A DNA stretch of 64,000 nucleotides from Achromobacter spanius (GTDB lineage Bacteria > Pseudomonadota > Gammaproteobacteria > Burkholderiales > Burkholderiaceae_B): NCBI RefSeq assembly GCF_003994415.1, contig NZ_CP034689.1, positions 6,262,001 to 6,326,000 on the forward strand. Direction: 5' to 3'. Positions 55,720 through 64,000 of this stretch are shown here, piece by piece. A program made the position numbers and the translations under genes. The first letter of the stretch is position 1, and each line of letters begins with the position of its first letter. A model generated the notes under the pieces. It ran no database searches, was not told the DNA's origin, and saw nothing but the letters and a program-made list of their open reading frames with translations.

Positions 55720-55851
55720 CAAGCCCCGAGAAATGGGAACGGAACGGCCAGCACAGCCCGTTTGCCCCTAAAATAACGGCCCCCGCTCTGCCGCGCTAAA
55801 ATTGCGCAGATTTTGATCATTGGCGCCGGCTCGCGCCCACCGAGGTATTCC

Positions 55852-57168
55852 ATGTCTTCCCCCAAAGTCGGCTTCGTCAGCCTGGGCTGTCCTAAAGCCC
55901 TGGTCGACTCCGAACGCATCCTGACCCAACTGCGCACCGAAGGGTACGAAGTCACGCCCGAGTACAACGATGCGGACGTCGTCGTCGTCAACACCTGTGG
56001 ATTCATCGACAGCGCCAAGGCCGAATCGCTTGAAGCCATTGGCGAAGCGCTGGCCGAGAACGGCAAGGTCATCGTCACCGGCTGTATGGGCGTTGAGGAA
56101 TCGGTGATCCGCAAGGTGCACCCCAGCGTGCTCGCGGTGACCGGTCCTCAGCAATACGAAGAGGTGGTGCGCGCCGTGCATGACGCCGCGCCGCCCAAGC
56201 AGGACCACAACCCCTATCTGGATCTGGTGCCGCCGCAAGGCATCAAGCTGACGCCGCGCCACTACGCGTACCTGAAGATCTCGGAAGGCTGTAATCATCG
56301 TTGCAGCTTCTGCATCATCCCGTCGATGCGCGGTGATCTGGTCAGCCGCCCGGTGGGCGACGTGCTGAGCGAGGCCGAACGCCTGGTCAAGGCCGGCGTG
56401 AAAGAAATGCTGGTGATCTCGCAGGACACCAGCGCGTATGGCGTGGATGTGAAGTACCGCAGCGGTTTCTGGAACGGTCGCCCGGTCAAGACGCGCATGA
56501 CGGAGCTCTGTCTGGCCTTGTCCGAAATGGGCGTCTGGACGCGCCTGCACTATGTGTACCCCTACCCGCACGTGGACGAAGTGATTCCGCTGATGGCCGA
56601 GGGCAAGATCCTGCCCTACCTGGACATTCCGTTCCAGCACGCCAGCCCGCGCATCCTGAAGGCCATGAAGCGCCCGGCGTTCGAAGACAAGACGCTGGCG
56701 CGCATCAAGCGCTGGCGCGAGATCTGCCCCGACCTGACCATCCGTTCCACCTTCATCGTGGGCTTTCCCGGCGAGACCGAGGAAGACTTCCAGTACCTGT
56801 TGGACTGGATGCAGGAAGCGCAGTTGGATCGCGTGGGCTGTTTCCAGTATTCGCCGGTGGAAGGCGCGCCCGCGAACCTGCTGGACAACCCCGTGCCCGA
56901 CGAGGTCAAGCAAGACCGTTGGGAACGCTTCATGGAATTGCAGCAGGGCATTTCGACCGCGCGCCTGGCCCGCAAGGTGGGCCGCGAGATCGACGTGCTG
57001 ATCGACGAAGTGGACGAAGACGGCGCCATTGGCCGCAGCAGCGCCGATGCACCTGAGATTGACGGCTGTGTGTACGTCAGTTCGGAAAAAACGCTGAAGG
57101 CGGGCGACATGGTGCGCGTGCGCGTCACCGAATCAGACGAATACGACCTCTGGGGCGAGGCGGTCTGA
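55852..57168 (+). CDS. rimO: Ribosomal protein S12 methylthiotransferase
   Basis: The 438-aa radical SAM enzyme methylthiolates an Asp of S12. It has an MTTase N-terminal domain (GFVSLGCPKALVDSE, VNTCGFIDSAK, GCMG), radical SAM cysteines CNHRCSFC (about residues 150-160) and a TRAM domain at the end. The ATG at 55852 gives the normal N terminus. Confidence 0.96.
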   Translation: MSSPKVGFVSLGCPKALVDSERILTQLRTEGYEVTPEYNDADVVVVNTCGFIDSAKAESLEAIGEALAENGKVIVTGCMGVEESVIRKVHPSVLAVTGPQQYEEVVRAVHDAAPPKQDHNPYLDLVPPQGIKLTPRHYAYLKISEGCNHRCSFCIIPSMRGDLVSRPVGDVLSEAERLVKAGVKEMLVISQDTSAYGVDVKYRSGFWNGRPVKTRMTELCLALSEMGVWTRLHYVYPYPHVDEVIPLMAEGKILPYLDIPFQHASPRILKAMKRPAFEDKTLARIKRWREICPDLTIRSTFIVGFPGETEEDFQYLLDWMQEAQLDRVGCFQYSPVEGAPANLLDNPVPDEVKQDRWERFMELQQGISTARLARKVGREIDVLIDEVDEDGAIGRSSADAPEIDGCVYVSSEKTLKAGDMVRVRVTESDEYDLWGEAV

Positions 57169-57175
57169 AAAAGCA

Positions 57176-57207
57176 GGGGCGCGCCGCCAGCCTTGGCGGT
57201 GCGCCCC
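57176..57207. terminator. Hairpin after rimO
   Basis: GGGGCGCGCCGCC-agcctt-GGCGGTGCGCCCC (13-bp stem with one mismatch) lies 7 bp after the rimO stop, followed by TCTTGGTTT. It separates rimO from the convergent ferritin-like gene. Confidence 0.75.
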
Positions 57208-57269
57208 TCTTGGTTTGACCGCGCCCGTCAGCCGAGCGCCTTGGCCGCGCGCGACGCGCGGCTGCTTCT

Positions 57270-57821
57270 TTACAGGAAATCCGCCAGATCGTCGGCGTGT
57301 TCCTCTTCCACCGCCAGGATCTCTTCCAGCAAGCGGCGCGTGGTGGAATCCTGTTCACCGATGTATTCGATCATCTGGCGATAGCTGTCGATGGCGATAC
57401 GTTCGGCGATCAGGTTTTCCTTGATCATCTCCTGCAGGCTTTTGCCTTCGACGTATTCCGAATGGCTGCGCTCCAAGAGGCCCTTGGGCGACAGGTTCGG
57501 CTCACCGCCCAACTGCACGATGCGTTCGGCCAGACGGTCGGCATGATCCTGCTCTTGCGTGGCGTGTTCGGCAAATTCCGCGGCCACCGGTTCGGCGTTC
57601 AAGCCACGGGCCATGAAGTAGTGGCGCTTGTAGCGCAGCACACAGACGATTTCCGTGGCCAAGGCTTCGTTCAGCAGTTTCAGCACGGTTTCGCGGTCGG
57701 CGCGGTAGGTGTCCGTGACGGCGCCGGACTCGATGTCTTGGCGTGCCTTGGCGCGGATCGCCTTCACGTCCATGTCAAATGGGCGGCTGGCCTTCTCGGG
57801 GGTTCGGGTTGCTTGTTCCAT
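57270..57821 (-). CDS. Ferritin-like / bacterioferritin-type protein
   Basis: The 183-aa helical protein has four-helix-bundle iron-ligand patterns: ATEIVCVLRYKRH, EFAEHATQEQDHA (Glu...His), AERIAIDSYRQMI and EEEHADDLADF. The N-terminal 40 residues are an extension. It may store iron or protect DNA from oxidative damage; it is distinct from the usual 158-aa Bfr. Confidence 0.85.
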   Translation of the reverse strand: MEQATRTPEKASRPFDMDVKAIRAKARQDIESGAVTDTYRADRETVLKLLNEALATEIVCVLRYKRHYFMARGLNAEPVAAEFAEHATQEQDHADRLAERIVQLGGEPNLSPKGLLERSHSEYVEGKSLQEMIKENLIAERIAIDSYRQMIEYIGEQDSTTRRLLEEILAVEEEHADDLADFL

Positions 57822-58052
57822 ATCGTTCGCTCCTCTAGTTAGTGAAAGCCCTACGACGCTGGATTTCCAGTCGTACCGAACGACCCAGTCTACCGATCAC
57901 AGCGGAACTTGCTGTGTCGAAACATTGCTCCTGCCACTAATTTGCACGGCTGGCCGGGCCTGAAACACGCCCGCCGGCCTTCTCGTAAACTATCGGCTTC
58001 CCGGAACGCCCGTGACGCAATCTGTAACGGGCCCGGCCATCTCGTACCTGTC

Positions 58053-58640
58053 ATGAACCTGAAGAACATCTGCGTGTATTGCGGCTCGAATCCCGGCACC
58101 CGCCCGGACTACATCGAACAGGCCCGCGTGCTGGCCCGCGAATTGGTCAAGCGTGACCTGGGGCTGGTGTACGGCGGATCGGTCGTCGGCATCATGGGCG
58201 TGGTGGCCAACGAAGTGCTTGCGGCCGGTGGCCGCGTGATCGGCGTGATCCCTGAACTGCTGCAGAAAAAGGAACAGGCGCACCGCGGCCTGACCGAACT
58301 GCACCTGGTGCAGAACATGCACGAACGCAAGGCGATGATGATCGAGAAGTCCGACGGCTTCATCGCGCTGCCTGGCGGCGCCGGCACGCTTGAAGAATTT
58401 TTTGAAGTCTGGACCTGGGCGCAATTGAACATGCACCAGAAGCCCTGCGGTCTGTTGAATATCGCGGGATACTACGATGCGCTGGTGCAGTTCGTGGACC
58501 ACGCCGTCGAAGAAGCCTTTATCCGCCCGCAGCATCGCGACATGCTGGTGGTGGAAGAAGACCCCGCGCTGCTGCTGGACCGCTACGCCATCTACGAGCC
58601 GCCCAACGTCTCGAAGTGGTTCGATCCCATCACCGCCTGA
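58053..58640 (+). CDS. LOG-family cytokinin riboside 5'-monophosphate phosphoribohydrolase
   Basis: The 195-aa protein carries the LOG signature PGGAGTLEEFFEVWTW and GLVYGGSVVGIMG. Family members hydrolyse nucleotide 5'-monophosphates (TIGR00730). I chose the ATG at 58053; the open frame begins much earlier without a likely start. Confidence 0.93.
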   Translation: MNLKNICVYCGSNPGTRPDYIEQARVLARELVKRDLGLVYGGSVVGIMGVVANEVLAAGGRVIGVIPELLQKKEQAHRGLTELHLVQNMHERKAMMIEKSDGFIALPGGAGTLEEFFEVWTWAQLNMHQKPCGLLNIAGYYDALVQFVDHAVEEAFIRPQHRDMLVVEEDPALLLDRYAIYEPPNVSKWFDPITA

Positions 58641-58664
58641 TGCCCCACTCTTACTGTTGAGACC

Positions 58665-59249
58665 ATGACGGAAGCCCTTGCAATGTCCTCCGATTCGTTG
58701 TCCCCTTCCAGCACCGAGTCCGTGTTGCGCGCTTATTTCCACGCCAAGGACGAAAACCGCCCCCACCACATGGCGCGTGCCTTCGCCCCCGATGCCGTGC
58801 TGAAAATGGCGCTTCGCACGCAGGCCATTGCCTTTCCACCGGAATCCCACGGTTTGGCGGCCATTGCCGACACGCTGGTGCGCAAGTTCGGCCAGACCTA
58901 CGAAAACGTCTACACGTTCTACCTGTCGCGCCCGGCGCCCGACACCCGCCTGCCTGACTACCAGTGCGACTGGATCGTGGGCATGACCGAAAAAGCCACC
59001 GGCAACGTGCGCGTGGGCTGCGGCCGGTACGACTGGAAGTTCCAGCCGGAACCCTATCGCGCCACCGACCTCATCATCACCATCGAAACCATGGTCACGC
59101 TGCCGGCTGCCGACATGCCCGCCGTGTTCGGCTGGCTGCTGGGCCTGGACTACCCCTGGACCAATGCCGCCCGTGTCGTGGCCAGCGCGCCGCCGCTTGA
59201 AGCGCTGGCGCCAGTGGTGCACTATTTGCTTCACCCCAACGGCTTGTAG
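58665..59249 (+). CDS. SnoaL/NTF2-like protein
   Basis: The 194-aa protein resembles the NTF2-like cone fold (RAYFHAKDENRPHHMARAFAPDAVL near the start, then several beta strands). The substrate pocket cannot be assigned. MSSDSL at the seventh codon is an alternative start. It lies between LOG and HAD genes on the same strand, likely an operon. Confidence 0.7.
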   Translation: MTEALAMSSDSLSPSSTESVLRAYFHAKDENRPHHMARAFAPDAVLKMALRTQAIAFPPESHGLAAIADTLVRKFGQTYENVYTFYLSRPAPDTRLPDYQCDWIVGMTEKATGNVRVGCGRYDWKFQPEPYRATDLIITIETMVTLPAADMPAVFGWLLGLDYPWTNAARVVASAPPLEALAPVVHYLLHPNGL

Positions 59250-59281
59250 CGCCGCCGCAAGCCGGCAAACGGATTGATTAC

Positions 59282-59908
59282 TTGAAATACGACATCGCTG
59301 CATTCGACTTCGACGGAACCTTGGCGGACACCATGCCTTGGTTCAATTCCATACTGAACACGGTGGCCGACAAATACGGCTTTCGCAAGATCGACCTGTC
59401 CGAACGCGAAAACCTGCGCCATCGCGAAGCCTCGGAAATCCTGAAGTACCTGGGCATTCCGCTGTGGAAGCTGCCGGCCATCATGACGCATGTGCGCACG
59501 CTGATGCAGGACATCGACCCCAGCGTGCACCTGTTCGAGGGCATTCCCGCCATGCTCGCGCAGTTGAAGGCAAGCGGCATGCGCCTGGCGGTGGTGAGTT
59601 CGAACTCGATTGAAAACGTGCAGCGTGTGCTGGGCGCCGACACCGCCGCGCTGTTTGACGACTATGAATGCGGCACCGATCTGTTCGGCAAGGCCGCCAA
59701 GATCGACCGCCTGATGCGGCGCCATGACGTGACCCCCGAACGCTTTCTGCTGGTGGGCGACGAAATGCGCGACATCGACGCCGCCCGCAAGGCCGGCGTG
59801 CGCGTGGGGTCGGTCGCCTGGGGCTATAACCACATGGATGCCCTGCGCGAGCGCAAGCCCGACGAACTGTTTTTGACTGTAGCCGACCTGCCCGCCATCC
59901 TGGCCTGA
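59282..59908 (+). CDS. HAD-superfamily phosphatase (Gph-like)
   Basis: The 208-aa product has motif I FDFDGTLADT, motif II VVSSNS, a helical cap (about 17-85) and motif III LLVGDEMRDIDAAR. It probably removes phosphate from a small metabolite. The start is a TTG with no better in-frame codon upstream. Confidence 0.9.
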   Translation: MKYDIAAFDFDGTLADTMPWFNSILNTVADKYGFRKIDLSERENLRHREASEILKYLGIPLWKLPAIMTHVRTLMQDIDPSVHLFEGIPAMLAQLKASGMRLAVVSSNSIENVQRVLGADTAALFDDYECGTDLFGKAAKIDRLMRRHDVTPERFLLVGDEMRDIDAARKAGVRVGSVAWGYNHMDALRERKPDELFLTVADLPAILA

Positions 59909-59929
59909 CCCTGCCCGCCGGAACCCGCC

Positions 59930-60556
59930 ATGCATACCGACCCCGCCCATCTCGTCACCGAACCCGCCGCGCTGCAGGCGCTGTACGGCGCGCCTGGCGA
60001 GGCCTCGTTGAAGAAGGAAGTGGATCATGTGCACCCGCACTACCGCGCCTTCATCGAGGCGGCGCCGTTCGCGATGCTGGCCACTTGTGGGCCGGATGGC
60101 CTGGATGCATCGCCGCGCGGCGACCCCGCCGGCTTCGTGGTGGTGGAAGACGAAAAGACGCTGTTGCTGCCCGACCGTCGTGGCAACAACCGCATGGACA
60201 GCCTGCTGAACGTGCTGGCCGATCCGCGCGTGGCGCTGCTGTTCCTGGTGCCGGGCGTGGGCGAAACGCTGCGGGTCAACGGCACGGCGCGCATCAGCGT
60301 CGACCCGGCCTTGCTGGAACGCTTTGCCATGGACGGCAAACTGCCGCGCTCGGTGCTGATCATCGATGTGCAGACCGTGTACTTCCAATGCTCGCGCGCC
60401 CTGCTGCGCTCGCGCCTGTGGGATCCGGCCACGCAAGTGCCGCGTAGCGCACTGCCCAGCACCGGCCGCATCCTGTCTGACCTTAGCGCCGGCACCTTCG
60501 ACGGCGAGACCTACGACCGCGACCTGCCCGCGCGGGTGGCAGGCACCTTGTACTGA
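59930..60556 (+). CDS. Pyridoxamine 5'-phosphate oxidase-like flavoprotein
   Basis: The 208-aa protein has the split-barrel FMN fold with ASPRGDPAGFVVVEDEKTLLLPDRRGNNRMDSLLN, the MSMEG_1061-type signature. It is likely an FMN-binding oxidoreductase; substrate unknown. Confidence 0.88.
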   Translation: MHTDPAHLVTEPAALQALYGAPGEASLKKEVDHVHPHYRAFIEAAPFAMLATCGPDGLDASPRGDPAGFVVVEDEKTLLLPDRRGNNRMDSLLNVLADPRVALLFLVPGVGETLRVNGTARISVDPALLERFAMDGKLPRSVLIIDVQTVYFQCSRALLRSRLWDPATQVPRSALPSTGRILSDLSAGTFDGETYDRDLPARVAGTLY

Positions 60557-60580
60557 CATCGGCCCAGGGGGTCCGCTCGC

Positions 60581-61102
60581 ATGGCACGCAACGTTGAAAT
60601 CAAGGCCCGAGTCGATAGCCTGGCCGCGCTGGAACCGCTGGCCGCCGCGCTATCAGGGCAAGAGCCAGTGGCCCTGGAACAAGACGACACCTTCTTCACC
60701 TGCACCCACGGCCGCCTGAAACTGCGCGCATTCGCCGACGGCACGGGCGAACTGATCTTCTATCGCCGCGCCGACGACACCGGCCCCAAAGAAAGCTTCT
60801 ACTCGATCTCGCCCACGGAATCGCCCGACACCTTGCGCGAGACCCTGACGCTGGCCTACGGCGCCATCGGCCGCGTGAAAAAGCACCGGGTCGTGTTCAT
60901 GGCCGGACGCACCCGCATCCATCTGGACCGGGTCGAGCGCCTGGGCGAATTCCTCGAATTGGAAGTGGTGCTGCGCGATGACGAAAGCATCGACGCCGGC
61001 ATGCAAGAAGCCCGCACCTTGATGGCGGGGCTGGGAGTAGCGCCCACGCAGTTGGTGGCGGGCGCCTACCTGGACTTGCTGGCCGGCAGCCGCCGGCCCT
61101 GA
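60581..61102 (+). CDS. CYTH-domain protein
   Basis: The 173-aa protein begins with the ExExK-type motif (MARNVEIKARVD) and has charged strands (GRLKLRAFADG, ELIFYRRAD, LDRVERLGEFLELEV) that line the triphosphate tunnel. It is related to class IV adenylate cyclases and thiamine triphosphatases; activity unknown. Confidence 0.9.
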   Translation: MARNVEIKARVDSLAALEPLAAALSGQEPVALEQDDTFFTCTHGRLKLRAFADGTGELIFYRRADDTGPKESFYSISPTESPDTLRETLTLAYGAIGRVKKHRVVFMAGRTRIHLDRVERLGEFLELEVVLRDDESIDAGMQEARTLMAGLGVAPTQLVAGAYLDLLAGSRRP

Positions 61103-61106
61103 GCGA

Positions 61107-62048
61107 TCAAGCCGGCTGCCAGCCGCGCATGAACACATCCACCGGCTGGCGCTTGCCGCCCGCCTTTTGCAATTCCAGCAAACGCAGCACACCCGCGCCG
61201 GTGGCGATGTCGATACCGTTCGCGTCGGCGCGCAACACGCTGCCGGGCTCGGCCGTCACGGCCATGTCCAGCGCCTGCGCGCGCCATACCTTGACGGGGT
61301 CGGCCAAGCCAGCCAGGCGGATACTGGCGCCGGGTACGGGGTTGAAGGCGCGCACGCGGCGCGCCAGCAATTCGGCGGGCTGGCTGCAGTCCAGCGCGGC
61401 TTCGGCCTTGTCCAGCTTGGCGGCGTAGGTCACGCCGGCTTCGGGTTGCTTGCGCGGGGTCAGGCCGCCTTGAGCCAAGGCGTTCAGCGCATCCACAATG
61501 GCTTCGCCGCCCGCCAGCGCCAGTGCGTCATGCAATTGCGCGGCGTTGGTATCAGCAGAAATGGGCACCACGCGTTCAAGCAGCATGTCGCCCGTATCCA
61601 GGCCCTGATCCATCTGCATGATGGTCACGCCCGTTTGCGTATCGCCCGCTTCAATGGCGCGCTGGATCGGCGCCGCGCCACGCCAGCGCGGCAGCAGGCT
61701 GGCGTGAATGTTCAGGCAGCCCAAACGCGGCAGGTCCAGCACCCATTGCGGCAGAATCAGGCCATAGGCGGCCACCACCATCACGTCGGGCGCCACCTGT
61801 TCCAGCAGCGCGCGGGCCTCGGCGGCTTCCTCGGGATAACGGCCATCCAGGCGCAGGCTGCGCGGCTGGGCAACGGGAATGCCGGCGTCCAGCGCGGCCT
61901 GCTTGACCGGGCTGGGCGTCAGCTTCAAGCCGCGTCCGGCGGGGCGATCGGGTTGGGTCATCACCAGGGCAATCTCGTGACCCGCGGCCCGCAAGGCGTC
62001 GAAAGCGATACGAGCGAATTCCGGCGTGCCGGCAAAAACTAGGCGCAT
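61107..62048 (-). CDS. fmt: Methionyl-tRNA formyltransferase
   Basis: The 313-aa enzyme formylates initiator Met-tRNA. It has FAGTPEFARIAFDAL at the start, GLILPQWVLDLPRLGCLNIHASLLPRWRGAAPI in the catalytic domain and a C-terminal OB domain. It follows def on the same strand with a 32-bp gap. Confidence 0.97.
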   Translation of the reverse strand: MRLVFAGTPEFARIAFDALRAAGHEIALVMTQPDRPAGRGLKLTPSPVKQAALDAGIPVAQPRSLRLDGRYPEEAAEARALLEQVAPDVMVVAAYGLILPQWVLDLPRLGCLNIHASLLPRWRGAAPIQRAIEAGDTQTGVTIMQMDQGLDTGDMLLERVVPISADTNAAQLHDALALAGGEAIVDALNALAQGGLTPRKQPEAGVTYAAKLDKAEAALDCSQPAELLARRVRAFNPVPGASIRLAGLADPVKVWRAQALDMAVTAEPGSVLRADANGIDIATGAGVLRLLELQKAGGKRQPVDVFMRGWQPA

Positions 62049-62080
62049 GGGGGTTCAGACCAAAGAATGGAAAACGGGAA

Positions 62081-62593
62081 TCAGTCGCGCAGCGCTTCGC
62101 GCTCGGCCTTCTTCAGCTTGGTCTTGATGCGGTTCTGCTTGAGGTTGGACAGGTATTCAACGAAGACCTTGCCTTCCAGGTGGTCCAGCTCGTGCTGCAC
62201 GCACACGGCCAGCAGGCCGTCGGCCTCGAACTCGAAGGGTTTGCCGTCGATGTCCAGCGCCTTGCAACGGATGCGCGAGGCGCGTTCGACCTCGTCGTAG
62301 ATGCCCGGCACGGACAGACAGCCTTCTTCGTAGACCTTGTGGTCGTCGCTGCGCCAGGTGATCTCGGGATTGATCAGCGTGAGCAGTTCGTTGCTGTCCT
62401 CGGACACGTCGATCACAACCACGCGTTCGTGCACGTCGACCTGGGTTGCGGCCAGGCCGACACCCGGCGCGTCGTACATGGTTTCGGCCATGTCGCGCAC
62501 CAGTTGACGAATGCGGTCGTCGACTTCGGCTACCGGCTTGGCCTTTTTGTGCAAGCGCGGGTCCGGGTAGCGAAGGATAGGAAGTAAAGCCAT
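62081..62593 (-). CDS. def: Peptide deformylase
   Basis: The 170-aa metalloenzyme removes formyl groups from new proteins. Its three motifs are GVGLAATQV, EGCLSVPG and QHELDHLEG (metal-binding His pair). The gene is divergent from dprA. Confidence 0.98.
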   Translation of the reverse strand: MALLPILRYPDPRLHKKAKPVAEVDDRIRQLVRDMAETMYDAPGVGLAATQVDVHERVVVIDVSEDSNELLTLINPEITWRSDDHKVYEEGCLSVPGIYDEVERASRIRCKALDIDGKPFEFEADGLLAVCVQHELDHLEGKVFVEYLSNLKQNRIKTKLKKAEREALRD

Positions 62594-62823
62594 TGAAAAG
62601 GGGTCGCCAGTAATTGATGCTTGGGCAAGAGTTTAATTCATTAGAGTCTTGATTTCTAATAGTTTTCGGCTAAGTCCGGCATTGCGGGATTGCTGTGTCC
62701 CCGCTTGTAGCTGGCGCCATCCTTCCGGCTTGCAGGGCCGCTTTCATCCCTGCCGCCGCGGCATGTATCGCGCCTTGCATGCGACACTTGCCCACCTCTG
62801 CTTGCCTGCTATCCGCCCGCCTC

Positions 62824-63936
62824 ATGCCGCTTACGCATACTGTTGACGAACTGTCCGCCTGGTTGCGGCTGTCCCTGGAGCCCAACGTGGGTTCCGCCAC
62901 CGCCTGTACGCTGCTTAGCGCGCTGGGCCTGCCCGAACAAATCTACGCGCAGCGCGCCACCGCCCTGGCCCGCCATTTGCCCGACGCGCTGGCACGCCAA
63001 CTGGCCGCGCCCATGCCGGCCGACATGGCTGCCCTGGTGGAAGGGGGGCTGCAATGGGTGCAAGGGCCCGACCGCTACATCGTGACGCTGGCCGACCCGG
63101 CCTATCCGCAGAATCTCTTGACCATCGCCGACCCGCCCATCCTGCTGTACGTGGTGGGGAATCCCGATTACCTGCAAGGGCCGTCGCTGGCGGTCGTAGG
63201 CGCGCGCAACGCCACGCCAGGGGGCCAAGAGAACGCGCGCGCGTTCGCCCGCCATCTGGCCGCGCACGGCTGGCGCGTGGTCAGCGGCCTGGCGCTGGGC
63301 ATCGACGCCGCGGCGCACGAAGGCGCACTGGAAGCGGGCGCCGATGGCGCGGGCACGGTTGCCGTCATGGGCACCGGCATCGACCGCATCTACCCCGCGC
63401 GCCACCGCGAGCTGGCGCACCGCATCGCCGCGCAGGGCGCGCTGGTGTCTGAATTTCCCTTGGGCACGGGCGCCCTGCCGCCGCACTTTCCCAAGCGCAA
63501 CCGCATCGTGGCGGGTTTGGCGCGTGGCGTGCTGGTGGTGGAAGCCGCCAAGCAAAGCGGGTCGCTCATCACCGCGCGGCTGGCCGGTGAAAGCGGACGC
63601 GAGGTCTTCGCCATTCCCGGCTCCATCCATTCGCCCTTGTCGCGCGGCTGCCATGCCCTGATCCGCCAAGGCGCAAAGTTGGTGGAAACGGCCGCCGACA
63701 TCACCGACGAACTTGGCGGCGGCCCCACGCCCAGCGCGCGCCGCGTGGCGCCGGCCGCCCCCGCATTGCACAGCCACCCCGTGCTGGACGCGCTGGGCTT
63801 CGACCCGCTGCACCTGGACGCCATCCAGGTTCGCTCGGGGCTGGCGGTGGGCGATCTGCAAGCGCAATTGGTGGAACTGGAATTGCAGGGCCGCATCGCC
63901 CGGCTGGATGATGGGCGGTATCAGCGGCTGACGTAG
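62824..63936 (+). CDS. dprA: DNA-processing protein DprA
   Basis: The 370-aa protein loads RecA on incoming single-stranded DNA in transformation. It has a SAM-like N terminus, the Rossmann core (LAVVGARNATPGGQENAR, VSGLALGIDAAAHEGAL, FPLGTGALPPHFPKRNRI) and a C-terminal winged helix. The ATG at 62824 (MPLTHTVDEL) is chosen over an upstream in-frame start. Together with comF, it indicates a transformation gene set. Confidence 0.95.
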   Translation: MPLTHTVDELSAWLRLSLEPNVGSATACTLLSALGLPEQIYAQRATALARHLPDALARQLAAPMPADMAALVEGGLQWVQGPDRYIVTLADPAYPQNLLTIADPPILLYVVGNPDYLQGPSLAVVGARNATPGGQENARAFARHLAAHGWRVVSGLALGIDAAAHEGALEAGADGAGTVAVMGTGIDRIYPARHRELAHRIAAQGALVSEFPLGTGALPPHFPKRNRIVAGLARGVLVVEAAKQSGSLITARLAGESGREVFAIPGSIHSPLSRGCHALIRQGAKLVETAADITDELGGGPTPSARRVAPAAPALHSHPVLDALGFDPLHLDAIQVRSGLAVGDLQAQLVELELQGRIARLDDGRYQRLT

Positions 63937-64000
63937 GGGCCGGTGCGTGGGCTCTCAAGCCACGCACATTGCATGCGGCTCATGTACCTATCATCCGCTA

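Noticed and set aside
55768..56913. 381-aa minus-strand frame opposite rimO
   Set aside because: rimO cysteine motifs define the coding strand.
57990..60559. Two long minus-strand frames opposite the LOG, NTF2, HAD and PPOX genes
   Set aside because: Plus-strand genes show LOG, HAD and PPOX signatures; the antisense frames show none.

Overview
The window looks like a high-GC betaproteobacterial chromosome of the family Alcaligenaceae (Achromobacter/Bordetella type). The basis is gene content and order: rplU-rpmA-obgE-proB, rsmB-DUF4390-ntrY-ntrX-trkA-trkH, rhodanese-grxC-secB-gpsA, an envC/S41 protease/gpmA cluster, a Bug-type solute receptor, and strong GC3 bias. No database search was run; all family names come from motifs, lengths and gene order.

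Layout. (1) 1-873: the N-terminal part of a SulP anion transporter running off the left edge. (2) About 1.3-15.6 kb: an integrated mobile element abutting the 3' end of a tRNA-Pro(CGG) gene. Almost everything is on the minus strand in tightly overlapping (ATGA-type) genes: parA, two small genes, a ParB-family protein, DUF2857, a small gene, a winged-helix protein, an STY4528-type replication protein, a PFL_4669/TIGR03761 protein, a DUF3158-like protein, an SSB, two small genes, topoisomerase III, a small gene, a KfrA-like coiled-coil protein and a tyrosine recombinase. This is the replication/partition module of the SPI-7/PFGI-1 class of ICEs, but no relaxase, coupling protein, type IV secretion genes, DnaB helicase or cargo are visible. 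A divergent small HTH regulator faces parA across three palindromes, and its reading frame ends inside the tRNA gene. (3) 15.9-23.8 kb: ispB, an FAH-family enzyme with a divergent IclR regulator, rplU, rpmA, obgE, proB, a degenerate response regulator and a Cro/XRE regulator.

(4) 23.8-30.6 kb: a lipoprotein with a SecD-P1-like domain, a TPP riboswitch with thiC, a 91-bp tandem repeat array beginning with a perfect 38-bp palindrome, an FAD oxidase with its FadR-type regulator, and a diguanylate cyclase. (5) 30.8-41 kb: moeB-like, S41 protease, envC, gpmA, rhodanese, grxC, secB, gpsA, Bug receptor, a second repeat cluster, trmL, comF with a 12-bp minisatellite, and a bioC-like methyltransferase. 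(6) 42-45.5 kb: ECF sigma factor, small zinc-finger putative anti-sigma, then bufA-bufB-bufC-doxX, a metal-stress bufferin RiPP operon like the gig genes of Cupriavidus. (7) 45.5-55 kb: ybdK, then trkH, trkA, ntrX, ntrY, DUF4390 and rsmB on the minus strand. (8) 55-64 kb: LysE exporter, rimO, ferritin-like protein, LOG-family protein, NTF2-like protein, HAD phosphatase, PPOX flavoprotein, CYTH protein, fmt, def and divergent dprA.

How they work together. The element genes appear to form one or two long minus-strand operons for replication, segregation and integration, with the HTH gene and the KfrA-like gene each sitting next to palindromes that could be their own operators. The buf operon pairs a small secreted cysteine-rich precursor with its maturation enzymes next to a dedicated sigma/anti-sigma pair. 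The remaining genes are mostly core housekeeping. The items most worth a second look are the stripped ICE-like element, the bufferin locus, and the two families of short repeats (57/91 bp and 12 bp).
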